In this document: positions 46,317 to 57,140 of the stretch, piece by piece
How positions within the stretch are numbered: position 1 is the stretch's first letter
Layout: each line of letters opens with the position of its first letter
Source: Fistularia commersonii
Taxonomy: Eukaryota > Chordata > Actinopteri > Syngnathiformes > Fistulariidae
Assembly: GCA_037954325.1 (NCBI GenBank)
Contig: JBBMNZ010000031.1
Coordinates: 2,006,501-2,070,500, forward strand
Reading direction: 5' to 3'
DNA: 64,000 nucleotides
Program-made: the position numbers and the translations under genes
Notes under the pieces: model-generated
The model's input: the letters and a program-made list of their open reading frames with translations, nothing else
Databases searched by the model: none
What the model was told of the DNA's origin: nothing

Positions 46317-47282
46317 TTAGTGACATGCTGGGTCCAGTTGATGCCTTCTAATGTCCTCAGGGTACTTGAAGGTATAGACAAAGTGGACAGGGGTGCCGTC
46401 GAAGAGGAGTGGTGGTGGATCAGGTCCCTCTCCTATGTGCATAAGCTCGGTTTTTGGCCAGCTTATCTTCAGGCCGAGTTTCCTGGACTCCTCATCAAAA
46501 ACATGTAGGGGTTCACGAAGCTGGTTAGCGGTCTCACTGAACAGCATGGTGTCATCCGCGTACTCGAGATCCCTGAGGGTGTAGCTGCCTATGGGGACCC
46601 CAGGGATCCGCTCAGAGACTTTTGTCATCAGATGGTCAATGACACAATTAAAAAGTTCTGGTGCAGCGACACAGCCCTGCCGCACCCCACTGTTGATGGG
46701 GAACCACTCAGAGTCCTGGCCATTCACACGCACACAGCTTTCGGCCCCTTGGTAGAGCTGCCTAAAGAGTGTGGTTATTTTGGCCGGGACTCCAAGGGAT
46801 GTCAGGATATTCCAGAGAGAGCCGTGGTCCACCGTGTCGAAGGCCGCTTTTAGGTCGATGAAGGCGATGTAGAGGTGCCGGTCCTTCCTGAACTCCCGGG
46901 TCTTTTCAATTATGAGCCGGAGGGCAGAGATGTGATCTGTAGTAGACCGATTGGTCATGAAGCCGGCTTGCTGTTTGCGGCGTCTGCTTTGGGTTGCAGG
47001 TAGAGCATGGGTTAGTAGGATGCGGGTGAATAGTTTTCCGGGGATGGAGAGGAGGGTGATTACTCTGTGGTATCTGCAGGTAAGCTGATCGCCCTTATGC
47101 TTCCAGAAGGGAAGTATAATGCCCCGCCTCCAGTCTCCAGGCAGCGACTCAGTAACCCACACATGGTTGATAATTTGTGTGAGCCAAAGGATGATGTTGT
47201 TACCTCCGGCCTTCAGCATCTCAGCTGTGATGGAACATAGGCCAGGGGCTTTGCCGTTTTTGAGCTTTGACAAGGCTGACAA
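46317..47282 (-). pseudogene. reverse transcriptase of the nested minus-strand LINE
   Basis: A 321-codon frame starting at LKNGKAPGLCSITAEMLKAG. It then has LPGDWRRGIILPFWKHKGD, ITLLSIPGKLFTRILL, QQAGFMTNRSTTDHISALRL, the palm block IAFIDLKAAFDTVDH with its aspartate, SGVRQGCVAAPELFNCVID, and YADDTMLFS with the catalytic pair. The thumb follows (LGLKISWPKTELM). Near the end the text diverges and stops at HQLDPACH, and the usual C-terminal region continues in other frames to 45991. All palm catalytic residues are present. The frame upstream is broken from the endonuclease, so the full polyprotein is not made from one frame. Confidence 0.85.
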
Positions 47283-47829
47283 GGGCCTCTGGTAGGGGAG
47301 GATGGTTTAGAAGCTCACTGAAGTGCTCCTTCCAGCGACTGAGGCAGTCAGCTTCAGTGGATAGGACGTTTCCGGCCGCATCCTTAACCAGGAAGCAGCG
47401 CTTGCGGGGGCCTGATTTCCCTTGGCGGAGTAGATTGAAAAGCTGCCGCAGGTTGTTGTTTTTGGAGGATGACTCCATGGCCATCGCCTGGTTTCTCCAG
47501 TAGGTTTCCCTGTCTTGACGGATGGAAATGTTCTGTTGGCTGTTGAGGCGCCGGTACAGGACCATGTCCCCACGCAGTCGCGCAGCTTGTCAGCTGTTGA
47601 CGATGTCCAACGTAGCTTGGGAAATCCAGGGCTTCTTGGGGGCTGGTCTTGTTCGCCTGGCGGCTCCCTTCGAAGCAATGGTCACCTCGCTTTTAAAGTG
47701 AGGCCAGTCCTGGGACATCCTGCTGGTGAGGGCGCTAAATCGGTTAGCGATGGAGCAGCTGTAACGCTCCATGATGGCAGGGTCTAAGAGACGGGAGGAG
47801 TCCAGCTTGGGGGAGGCATTGGCTGAGGC

Positions 47830-48595
47830 CCCAGCCTCAAGCTTTAGCCGCAGGTCGGCTATCAGCATGCGATGGTCAGTGTTGCCAAGCTGTGCGCCTC
47901 TGATGGCACGGCAGTTGGTAACCGATGTCTTCCACCGGTGGGAGATGAGGATGTGGTCTATGGCTTTTTTTGTCTTCCCGTCCGGGCTGTACCAGGTCCA
48001 GTGGTGGATTCGTTTTCGGGGGAACCAAGAGTCGGCAATGCAGAGGTTGGTGGCTCTGCAGAGGTTAAGTAACCATTGGCCGTTGTCGATGGTGGTGGTA
48101 TCGACGGAGACTGGGCCGGTTACAGCCGGGAGGGTCAGATCCTGCATGGAGATTGTGGCATTGGCGTTGGTGAGGACAATGACAATGTCATGGGGGGGTG
48201 CGGCCTGAGTGGCATCTTGCAGTTGGTCATAGAATGCGTCCTTGGCATGGTCTGGGGTGATGTCAGTTGGGCTGTAGGCGACAATGACTGTCAGCTTCCC
48301 ATGTTGGTGTTGGAGGCGGGCAGACAGCAGTCGATCGCTAACTGGTTTCCAACTGATGACGGTATGCCTCCGGTATAGCGGGATGGCTAGGGGTACTCCA
48401 TAAAGGCCTCTGCCATCATTTGGGCCGCTTCAGAGGAAAAGATGGTCGCCAGCAGTGGTCTCTCCAGTTCCGCACCAGCATGATTCACACAGGCCAGCAA
48501 GGGTGATGTTATACCTAGAGAGTTCACTGGATAGTAGTGTGGCATAGCCGGGGCGCAGGAGTGTCTGGACATTCCAGCAGGCAATGCGAGTTTTG
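47830..48595 (-). pseudogene. APE endonuclease of the nested minus-strand LINE
   Basis: Read across frames, the domain starts near 48595 (CWNVQTLLRPGYATLL, then SRYNITLAGLCE), passes HGKLTVIVAYSPT near 48290 (the YxPT block) and a changed DxN block near 48160. It ends in the frame 47590-48147 with HHWTWYSPDGKTKKAIDHIL, then LGNTDHRMLIADLRL, the conserved S/TDH block. The glutamate normally found in the CETRW block reads as CESCW. Frameshifts near 48150 and 48390 break the frame. Confidence 0.75.
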
Positions 48596-48707
48596 TGCAA
48601 GGTCCAGTTGGCGTAGTCTGGGGGCAGGCAGGGGCCTGTTACCGAGAAGATCCGTCTGGGGACTGAGAGGTCATAGAGGTGAAAAGAATGTCAGGTAGAC
48701 TTATGAG

Positions 48708-48890
48708 ACTTATGCTCTGGAAAGGAGAGGAACGAAAGTTAGTCGCAGCAAGACAGAATATATGTGTGTGTGAATGAGACGGACTGGGGTGGCACGGTGA
48801 GGCTACAGGGAGTGTAGATCAAGAAGTTGGCAGATTTCGGGTACTTGGGGTCAACAGATCAGAGCAACGGAGAATGTGGAAGAGGTGAAG
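48708..48890 (+). other. displaced RTE thumb segment inside the endonuclease region
   Basis: ATGCTCTGGAAAGGAGAGGA through GTGGAAGAGGTGAAG is the RT thumb segment (compare 38720-38900 in copy d), but here it lies between two halves of endonuclease text. GACTTATGAG occurs on both sides, at 48698-48707 and 48890-48899. Confidence 0.8.
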
Positions 48891-49097
48891 ACTTATGAGT
48901 CTGAAATTGGAAATTGAAGGTGTGATATTCAATGTTGTTGGTGGCCATGCCCCGAAGATGGGATGTGAATCTGAAGAGAAGGAGAAGTTCTGGAATGAAT
49001 TAGATGAAGTGATGCAGAACATTCCCAGAAATGGGGGTGGTAATTGGTGCAGACTTCAAGGAACAGGAAAATAGGGTAACAAAGGGAGGAGTGTTGC

Positions 49098-49475
49098 ATG
49101 GTTTTCAGGGAGGAGTTGAGAAAGGGTCTGGGTGGTCAGGGTGAACTTCCAGATGATTGGACAACTACAGCTAGTGTTATCAGGGAGACAGGTAGAAGAG
49201 TACTTGGTGTGTCATCTGGAAGGAAAGTAGATAAGGAGACTTGGTGGTGGAATGAAGAAGTGCAGGAGTATATACAGAGAAAGCGGTTAGCAAAGAAGAA
49301 GTGGGATACTAAGAGGACTATAGAGAACATACAGGAGTTCAAGGAGATGCAGCGAAAGGTAAAGATAGAGCAAAGGCAAAACAAAGGGCGTACGATGACT
49401 TGTATGCTCAGTTTGGATAATAATGAGGGTGAGAATGATCTATACAGATTGGCGAAACAGAGAGATAAAGATTGA
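49098..49475 (+). pseudogene. RTE region between endonuclease and RT (copy g)
   Basis: A 125-codon frame with REELRKGLGGQGELPDDWTT, TASVIRETGRRVLGVSSGRK, KETWWWNEEVQEYIQRKRLA and NDLYRLAKQRDKD. This linker is characteristic of the RTE protein and has no catalytic role that I know of. A stop follows; the RT continues at 49713 in another frame. Confidence 0.8.
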
Positions 49476-49712
49476 AAGGATGTACAACAGGTCCAGGTGA
49501 TTAAGGATAGAGAGGGAAATGTATTAACAGACGCTAGAAGAGTGATGGGAAGATGGAAAGAGTACTTTGAAGAGCTGATGAATGTGGAAAATGATAGAGA
49601 GGCAAGGGTAGAAGAGGGGACTACACAAAGTAGCAAAAATTAGTAAAAGTGAAGTGAGGAAGGCATTGAAGAGGATGAGAGTGGAAAGGCAGTTGGTCCT
49701 GATGATATATCT

Positions 49713-50594
49713 GTGGAGATGTGGAAGTTTCTAGGAGAGGCAGCGGTAGATTTTCTGACTAGATTATTCAACAGGATCTTAGAGAGTGAGGAGATGCCTG
49801 AAGAATGGAGACAAAGTGTGATGATGCCTATTTTTAAGAATAAAGGGGATGTGCAGAATTGTGGCGACTATAGAGGGATAAAGTTGATGAGCCATACAAT
49901 GAAGTTATGGGAAAGATTAGTGGAAACTAGACTGAGAACAGAAGTCAGCATTTGTGAACAGCAGTATGGCTTCATTCCTAGGAAGAGTATTACAGATGCA
50001 GTATTTGCATTGAGAATGCAATAGAAAAGTACAGAGAAGGCCAGAGGGAGCCGCATTATGTTTTTGTAGACCTAAAAAAAAGCATATGACAGGGTGCCAA
50101 GAGAGGAGCTCCAGTATTGTATGAGGAAATCTGGAGTGGCAGAGAAGTATGTTAGACTGGTGCAGGGCATGTATGCTAGCTGTGAGACACTGGTACGGTG
50201 TGCTGTAGGGATAACAGAGAAGTTCAAGGTGGAGGTGGGACTCTATCAGGGATCAGCTCTGAGCCCCTTCTTGTTCGCAATGGTGATGGACAGGCTGACA
50301 GATGAGGTTGGACACGAATCCCCATGGACCATGATGTTTGCGGATGACATTGTGATCCTTAGTGAGAGCAGACAAAAGGTAGAGGAAAAATCAGAGAGGT
50401 GGAGGTATGGTATGGAAAGGAGAGGAATGAAAGTTAGTTGCAGCAAGACAGAATATATGTGTGTGAATGAGAAGAACTCAGGTGGAATGGTTAGGCTACA
50501 GGGAGTGGAGATCAAGAAGCTGGATTCCAGGTACTTAGGGTCAACAGTCCAGACCCCATATATATATTCTATTTTTAAGTACACGTGTGTATAA
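49713..50594 (+). pseudogene. RTE reverse transcriptase fragments (copy g)
   Basis: Frame 49713-50024 holds FLTRLFNRILESEEMPEEWR, MPIFKNKGDVQNCGDYRGIK and EQQYGFIPRKSITDAVFAL. Frame 50094-50594 holds QGSALSPFLFAMVMDRLTDE and FADDIVILSES with the catalytic aspartates, then the thumb. The palm aspartate block (FVDLKKxYDRV) falls in the gap between frames near 50060, where an extra A in an A run causes the shift. The last codons of the second frame are microsatellite-derived. Confidence 0.82.
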
Positions 50595-50604
50595 ATATAC
50601 AGTA

Positions 50605-50649
<45 letters not shown>

Positions 50650-50660
50650 ACACACACATA
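50605..50660. repeat. (CA)n microsatellite
   Basis: About 25 CA units with a CTCA interruption, after the truncated 3' edge of RTE copy g. Confidence 0.95.
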
Positions 50661-51405
50661 CATACTAATAGTCATGCTCCAATTCTTTATTCACAGACAT
50701 TATAGATGCAAATCATATATTGTATGAGTGATCCAGTATGAATTCCAGTTGTGTAGATATTTGAAAAAAATCAAAAAAGAAAAAAAAAACTAAAATGGAA
50801 AAATGTACAGTTATTTTTGATTGACCATATCCTTAAAAGTGAAATGGAATTCTGAAACAGGACCACTCTATTCATGTTTCCGCTCCTGACTGAAAATACT
50901 ATTTGGGTCACATAAAAATCTGCTATTGTAACCTTTGTGCGAAACAAACACTGAGAATTTCCAATGAGGACCTGAAAGCAGACTCTTGAACCGTGAAGGC
51001 TCAATTCATGAATTTAATTAAACAATCAAAAGCAAGACAAACTGTGAGAGCTAAGGGAGTCGACACAATCTAATACTCCCCCCCAAAAAAGATGTGATAA
51101 ATAAAAAAAAAATCATCAAATACTTCTGAAATCCAATAAAGAAAGAACAAGGATACTGGGAGGCTGAGCAGGTCAAAGGCGAGGGTATAAATACAGTCAG
51201 AAAGACACATCATGGCCGAGCAGACAACTAAAAAGATTGGGAAAGTGAAACGAAACTTAAAGTGAAGCTGATGCAAGTCAGACAGGAAGTTGACACGTTT
51301 CGTTTGGAAAATAACAACAGCGAATCAATCCGGAGGAATCCCTCGGGATTGTTGTTGATTGATTCTTTTTGGTAACATTTACAGCATTATTTTACCACAA
51401 TTGAG
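50661..51405. other. no gene seen
   Basis: AT-rich DNA with A runs near 50765-50790 and 51101-51112. Nothing is recognised. Confidence 0.45.
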
Positions 51406-52180
51406 TACAGTGATCCCTCGCTATAACGCGGTTTACTTTTCACGGATTCACTACTTCACGGATTTGCATCATGCATTGTGTTCTGCATTCTGTTTTGCTA
51501 AAAAGTCACTCCGCCTCTTCTCTACCTGTGCGTCAATAACATTGCAGTTTAATATGTACATGTACGTAAACCAGCTTGCCAAATTTACATTACGTACGTG
51601 CAAATTCTCTTGCAATTTTGAGTGTCTCTAAAACCCATAATGTTGACAAAACGCTCTGGACCGACAAAAGCACCTGCGGCAGGGCCCAAAAGGCAGCGGA
51701 AGACGCTATCTATCGCAGAGAAAGTTAAACTTCCGGACATGCTAAGGGAAGGCAAAAGCTATGCGGCTATAGGTCGGCATTACAGAATCAATGATTCTTC
51801 CGTTTGTTCCACAAAGAAGGAAGGAAAAAAAATAAGAACGACAGCAGCAATAAGTTTCGCAGCAGCTATAAGGTCCCGGTGGGTGGCGCTAATCTCTGCA
51901 ATTTGAAGCCTTCTGTTCACATTGATGATTGAAATTATTATTTGACAGTACAGTACAGAAGTTATTTGTTGAAAAAAACGTTTCTAAAGTACAGTACTTT
52001 TATTTGTGAAACAAATGATTGAGCCTGTAAAATGGTTTGTTCTTTCTTTTCAATGTATAATAGAGTATTTAATTGTATGATAATTAAAAAAAAAAAAATT
52101 AAGGTTTCTACTTCACGGATTTTGCCTATCACGGGTTCTTTTTGGAACGTAACCCCTGCAAAAAACAAGGGTATACTGTA
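51406..52180 (+). mobile_element. Tigger/pogo-like element reduced to its DNA-binding region
   Basis: The left end TACAGTGATCCCTCGCTATA and the reverse complement of the right end (TACAGTATACCCTTG) share TACAGT and CCCT-G blocks, with TA at both edges. Subterminal words CTTCACGGATT occur near both ends (51451-51466 and 52110-52122). The inside codes for a helix-turn-helix followed by a deletion that removes the DDE domain. It belongs to a family distinct from the pogo-like element at 4552. Confidence 0.75.
51640..51906 (+). pseudogene. Tigger-like transposase N-terminal helix-turn-helix
   Basis: An 88-codon frame from an ATG. Residues 1-20 are basic and flexible, then KRQRKTLSIAEKVKLPDML, then REGKSYAAIGRHYRINDSSV form the helix-turn-helix that binds the transposon ends in Tigger and CENP-B proteins. 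KEGKKIRTTAAISFAAA follows, after which the frame runs out into noncoding text. The second (CENP-B-type) helix domain and catalytic core are absent. The frame is uninterrupted and could yield a small DNA-binding protein if transcribed; no evidence for that is visible. Confidence 0.7.
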
Positions 52181-52831
52181 GACCCAATTTAACATGATGG
52201 AGTGAATTAGCTCAGTTTATTCTCAATTTATGTGTAGCCTCAGACCTGGAGATCAAGAATGAAAAAAAAAATAATAATAATAATGATAATAATAATAATT
52301 AATAAATTGAATATCCAATATACTTGCACGTAAAAAACCTGAGAAATGTCTGATATTACATAAAATACATATATATATAATCAAAAGGTGAGTCATGTTA
52401 ATAAAACAACTGTTATCTGATGGTTTTTGATGCACAGTATGATATGTGCTAGTTAACATTAAGTTTATATATTTATTTATGTTTATTCATTTTTTTTCCT
52501 TGGGAGGTGGGGAAGCGTATTACATTTTAAAAGGTATACCACTATCTTGAGCAATTGCTGCAGACTGGATTTTTAAGACAGCTACCTAATCTAGATATTC
52601 TTGCTCCAACGGTCCACATAATATTCCCATTTGTTGCTCATAAAAACAGCATTATGAGAGAAATAACATCAAAATTGCTAAGAAATTACCCTTTAATTAA
52701 CAAGAAAGGGCCTTTACATGGGAATGCATTAGTTTTTACCATCAAGGAGATTATCAGATAATGATCAGTAAACAATGACAATTAAATGAAAAAAAATGTA
52801 TATGTATACACAATCATTAATAACAGATGCC
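52181..52831. other. no gene; AAT repeat inside
   Basis: Contains an (AAT)n tract at about 52268-52305. No other feature is recognised. Confidence 0.5.
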
Positions 52832-52866
52832 CCCCCCCACACACACACACACACACACACACACAG
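52832..52866. repeat. C run followed by (CA)n microsatellite
   Basis: Nine C residues then about fifteen CA units. Confidence 0.93.
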
Positions 52867-54039
52867 TGTACATACCAGTGAGGTGCACAGGTCTAAGATA
52901 CTGTATTACTCATCTCCAAGAACATTTTAAGGTTTTCCATCACCAGATGTTGTTGGACAAAGTTCCCATCTCTTGTGTTACTATGGTTACAAGCTCCAGA
53001 GGCTTTTTCTGTATCCACATTATGTTTTTTTTACATAACTACGGTTACCTATGTGGAACCAGAAAGATTTTATACCGTAGAAGATGGGTTGGTACAGGTG
53101 GAAAGCAAACAAAGTTATCTATATGTGTTACTGCAGTCTGCCTGAAGAAAAGGCAGAGTTTGAGGACTTAAGGAAGATTGTTTTTTGAAACTTACACCTG
53201 AGGTGGTGGAGATATTTTATCTGTTTTTTTTTCAATAATAATAATAATAATAATAATAATGCTGATTCAGTGGCCAGGAGGCGGACACGTTGTTTCTACG
53301 GCTGGCAGGCACAGCCAGAGCCAGGGGAAGGTTGACATGCAGACAGACAGGCATTAAGTGGGTGTTTGGTTGTGGGCCGTTAAAACTTCCCAGACTCCTC
53401 AAGGACACACATTGCTTTACCAGGCTTCTTTCCAAGTGATATTTGGACAGGACGCAATGGCTGCTGTCTCCATCCGAGTGTGCCCGTCTGCAGAGATGGC
53501 CCGCAGACGCGTTTGATTGGGAGGATCATCGCTGTGTGTTCAACCACATTAGCCACCCACCCCCACACCCCCACCCCAACCCCCAACCCAACGGCACCCC
53601 CACCCCTCATCCTCTGCCTCAAGGTGTTTCATAGCGACTGTGGGGGCCAAAATTGTTGGGCTGTGCATCTCAATCCTTGGGGGGGAGGGGGGAGGGGAGA
53701 TGCCAGTGTCCATTGGCTAAAAGAGCAGAGAGGAGATCATGAGATTATTATTGGAAGTGTCTGACAACATTGGGATTTTAGCTTTACATTGTTGAAAGAA
53801 AAAAAAGAAACAAAAAAAAAAAAAAGAATGATGATACTCTGATTGGGCACGTTTCCAACATTAAAATGCTGGTGAATGTGATAAATCGAGAATTTTATGT
53901 CCAAGGGGCACCGCGGAGTCTAGACAAAGTTAATTTTAGCATGTGTAGACAAGCAGGCATACACAATAAAAAAAACTAAGGAATGAAAAAAGTTTAAATA
54001 CAAGTATTGCAAGTCTGTGGAGGTTCTCAATCATCCAGA
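52867..54039. other. no gene; AAT repeat and C-rich patch inside
   Basis: (AAT)n lies at 53236-53261. A C-rich stretch with CCCCCAC words lies at 53557-53615, and G runs at 53679-53698 could support quadruplex-like structure. No exon is recognised. Confidence 0.4.
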
Positions 54040-54151
54040 TCCTTGTTGAAATCTTCTTGTCGTGGCAATTGGACTTGATTTTCTTCACTTGAAGTCGTCC
54101 TCAAGAGAAGAAAATCAAGTTCAGCTATGATCAAGAAGATTTTGACAAGGA
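54040..54151. repeat. foldback (inverted repeat), arms of about 50 bp
   Basis: The left arm TCCTTGTTGAAATCTTCTTG, then GGACTTGATTTTCTTCACTTG pairs with the right arm CAAGAGAAGAAAATCAAGTT, then TCAAGAAGATTTTGACAAGGA. The arms match over about 50 bases with a few mismatches and a short loop, so a stable hairpin would form. It may be part of a larger unclassified fish repeat. Confidence 0.75.
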
Positions 54152-54187
54152 CAAGTATTATATATTAGTATATATAAAATAAAAATA

Positions 54188-54546
54188 TACTGCTCAAAAA
54201 AATAAAGGGAACACTTGAACAACACAATGTAACTCCAAGTCAATCACACTTCTGTGAAATCATAGTGTCCACTCAGGAAGCAACACAGATTCATTTTGAC
54301 CTGTTTTAAGGACATTACATCAAAGTTGGATCAGCCTGGAGTGTGTTTTTACACTTTAATTTTGAGTGTGATTCCTAATCCAGACCTCCATGGGTTAATA
54401 CATTTGATTTCCATTGATCATTTTTGTGTGATTTTGTTGTCAGCACATTCAACTGTGTAAAGAGCAAAGTATTTCATAAGAATATTTCATTCGTTTAGAT
54501 CTAGGATGTGTTTTTTTAAGTGTTCCCTTTATTTTTTTGAGCAGTG
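54188..54546 (-). mobile_element. TA-flanked MITE, copy 2
   Basis: The ends TACTGCTCAAAAAAATAAAG and CTTTATTTTTTTGAGCAGTG are inverted repeats flanked by TA. The body is the reverse complement of copy 1 at 12370-12748, for example CCAGACCTCCATGGGTTAAT here. This copy has the better preserved ends (GGGAACACTT and AAGTGTTCCC). Confidence 0.85.
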
Positions 54547-54689
54547 TACAAAATATAACAACATCTATTGCAATATACAACTGTAAATAATAAGTGAAAA
54601 AAGGCCAAGAAACACAAGCAATTTGTTTCTATATGGTGCATGACTGAGAGAGGGAATTGTTGTTTTAACCAGTATGACATATATACATG

Positions 54690-54776
54690 AATTTGCCCTG
54701 CAATGGGCTGCTGACGGGTCAAGGGTCAACTTGAGTGCAGGGTGAGCGTCATTGGTAATGAATGAATGAATGAATG
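54690..54776. repeat. fragment of unclassified fish repeat plus (AATG)n
   Basis: TTTGCCCTGCAATGGGCTGC, then GTGCAGGGTGAGCGTC ends in five AATG units. The phrase resembles the repeat type at 8600. Confidence 0.4.
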
Positions 54777-55849
54777 ACCTCTGAATCAAAATCCCAGTTA
54801 TTAGATCCATGTATTCCCAGTAGTTCAGTTCTGTATAACTGTACTGATATTTATTTTATTCTATTTTATTTTATTTATTTTTGGAAGACAAGACTCTTTT
54901 TTTAATATTTAATGAGGTCAAATTCAACTTTGATCTCACACTGATTTCAGTGGTATTTCTTGTAGAACAGTGAATCAGAGTACAACAAAGACCGATTTCC
55001 CTGGATGACGGGTTTGGATTCCGTTCTCACATCCCCTCAAAACCAACGGCCAAAGCCTTCGGGGCTCCTCCGTAGATCGGCACCTGCAGGCTTCGGATAC
55101 AAAGACCTGGTTAAAACGGCAGAGCGGGGGGCCCTTTTATTCCACCCGGGGCCACTTAGAACCCATGGGTTCCTCAGTTTGCGGCTTGGTGCTGTGCTGG
55201 AAAACAACATCTCTATGCTTGACTGAAACAAGTCAGTGTGAGTTTTATTTAGAGAAAAGAAAGAAAAAAAAAAGTTCAGGCAGGTTCAACTGGAAGAAAA
55301 AAGTGCAGAGCTGTGCACTTTCAATCATCCCTGTGGACTGTACAGCTAGTGGTCCCTTTGGAATTGGCTTGGCCCCTCCAGAGACTTTCTTGCAGCTATG
55401 GAGACCATCTTAGAAGGTTGCCGGAAGGCGTGAAAGGGTCTATTGATGTTGAGGGCCTGAATTGACAACAACATCTCAACCCACTGGAAGCAGCGCTGCA
55501 CAGAATACACAAGTGCTGGCTTAAATACTAAACCAAATTTTTAATTTCCTTTGCATAGCATGTAGCACTTATACAAAGTATTTGCAATTTCAGTGGCACT
55601 TCAAGAGCTCCGGATGAGGAGGTCTTAGACTTTATTTTACACATTTTGACAGAAACACAGGGGTTTATCTATTTGTTACCTTATTGATTGGAATTTTGAC
55701 AAACAAGCTCCCTGTCTAGAACTCTCAGTCCGATCTTTATGAAGATTTTCCTGCGTCTGTTTCTTATTTTTTTACTTGGCTTACATCTGTCCTGTGACCT
55801 ATGACAATGTGCAGTACATTTAGGGGGTTTTAATTCTGTTGTTGGCCCT
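54777..55849. other. no gene seen
   Basis: A moderately GC-rich part at 55010-55200 has open frames on both strands but no recognisable domain. Confidence 0.4.
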
Positions 55850-56030
55850 TTTTTTGGTCCATGGTTGGTGTCTGACAGGGGGTTCTTTCGTCCGGGTTCT
55901 CTGTTTTCCTCCAAATATTCAAAAAATGCACCTAGGCCTGTCTGCAGCCCAGTGATTGACTGGCGACTGACCCAGGATGTCCCCTGCCTCTCGCCCGATG
56001 ATAGGGTCCGGCTGCCTCCCCTAAACATTT
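55850..56030. repeat. fragment of unclassified fish repeat, opposite end
   Basis: CGTCCGGGTTCTCTGTTTTC, GATTGACTGGCGACTGACCC, then GTCCCCTGCCTCTCGCCCGA is typical of the 3' half of the same common repeat type as 8600-8975. It is decayed. Confidence 0.5.
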
Positions 56031-56985
56031 GTATAGTTGAAAAATAGTTTTTGTTAAATAACATAGGAAGTAGTTGGTGGCTCCTCTTGACCAATAGGTC
56101 AACTGTTGTGTTGCTGAGATGCAGTTTTGTGTCTATGAGCGTACCGGACTTGGTTTCCAGTTGCCCCATGGCTTCTGGACTATGCCATTTTAGCCAGTTG
56201 CCAGTTTTGGTATACATTTTGGGGCAGGGTATCATTGGACTTAGGCTTTGTGTGGCACAAATTCTAAGGAGCATTAAATAAGGGCCAGAAGGTTTCAGTA
56301 TGACATCCACTAGGTCTAAAAGCCTACAAGAAAAACCAAAACACGCCCCCCCCCAAAAAAAAAGAAAAAAAAAAATCAATAAAATATTAAAAGCCCAGAG
56401 AAGAAGAAGCATTGAAATTCATTCTTGCTAGACAGGAAGTGCCTACTTTGCTTCATTTATGGGCCACAAAATATGGATGACTGTAAGCAGAATTCCAGTA
56501 CCTGAAGCTTCCATTAACATGAATCTCTCACGTTGAGCAGGAAGGAGAGTATGACTCTCATCAAAATTGTTGCCCATTTAGTTCCTTTTCATCTTCAAAT
56601 TCTCCCCGTTCCACCTGCATCCATAACTATTTAGGTGAAAGGAAAGTTTCCCCGGTCATATGCTGAAAGCATATTATGCCAAGATTTATGATATAACCTT
56701 TGTATACACACAGAGATGGGGAATTGCGTATGAATTATTTTCAGTACCTTTACAAAACAGCATTCTTTATTGCAGGCACCTATAAATGAGAGTCGACACA
56801 CCCGTAATGCGCTTATCTCCATTTGAATCAACATTTTTAAGGCGGTGTCATTCTGACAAACAAATGAAATGGAAGGAAAAAGAGAAAAAGAAATTGGGAA
56901 ATAAGTTGAGAGGCAAAATTATATTTTGTCAAGCTTCTGAGCAGTAGTGCAACTAGTATAGTGATGCAATGTGACTGGGGTTATT
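56031..56985. other. no gene seen
   Basis: A C run followed by A runs lies at 56346-56377. The 243-codon minus frame covering 55681-56412 shows no domain and overlaps repeat DNA. Confidence 0.4.
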
Positions 56986-56987
56986 AG

Positions 56988-57083
56988 TTCAACAACAACA
57001 ACAACAACAACAACAATAATAATAATAATAATAATAATAATAATTATAATTATAATAACAATAATAATAACAATAATAATAAC

Positions 57084-57127
<44 letters not shown>

Positions 57128-57140
57128 TAATAATACTTTA
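56988..57140. repeat. (CAA)n(TAA)n trinucleotide repeat
   Basis: About eight CAA units, then about forty AAT/TAA units with CAA and ATT variants. Confidence 0.95.

Larger units (their letters stand above)
45978..48671 (-). mobile_element. APE-type LINE on the minus strand with 13-bp target duplication
   Basis: GGGACTGAGAGGT occurs at 45978-45990 and 48659-48671, bracketing a 2668-bp insertion in RTE copy g. The insertion's 3' end (plus-strand left) has a TTAG tandem tail (45991-46005). It encodes an APE endonuclease followed by RT, and lacks only the 5' leader and any first ORF. The clade may be I/Nimb-like or another APE-type group; I cannot settle it by eye. It is the best preserved LINE insertion in the window but contains frameshifts. 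Confidence 0.85.
48672..50554 (+). mobile_element. RTE-type LINE, copy g, body, 3'-truncated
   Basis: Continues copy g after the LINE insertion: endonuclease, then pre-RT, then RT up to the thumb, stopping at GGGTCAACAGTCCAGA before a TA/CA tract. A 183-bp piece of RT sequence sits inside the endonuclease part (48708-48890). The C-terminal block and 3' tail are missing. Confidence 0.85.

Noticed and set aside
47515..48378. Several plus-strand frames of 66-145 codons
   Set aside because: Antisense to the endonuclease and linker of the nested minus-strand LINE, which has the conserved motifs.
55681..56412. 243-codon minus-strand frame
   Set aside because: Overlaps a decayed interspersed repeat at 55850-56030 and an A/C homopolymer; no domain is recognisable despite the length.
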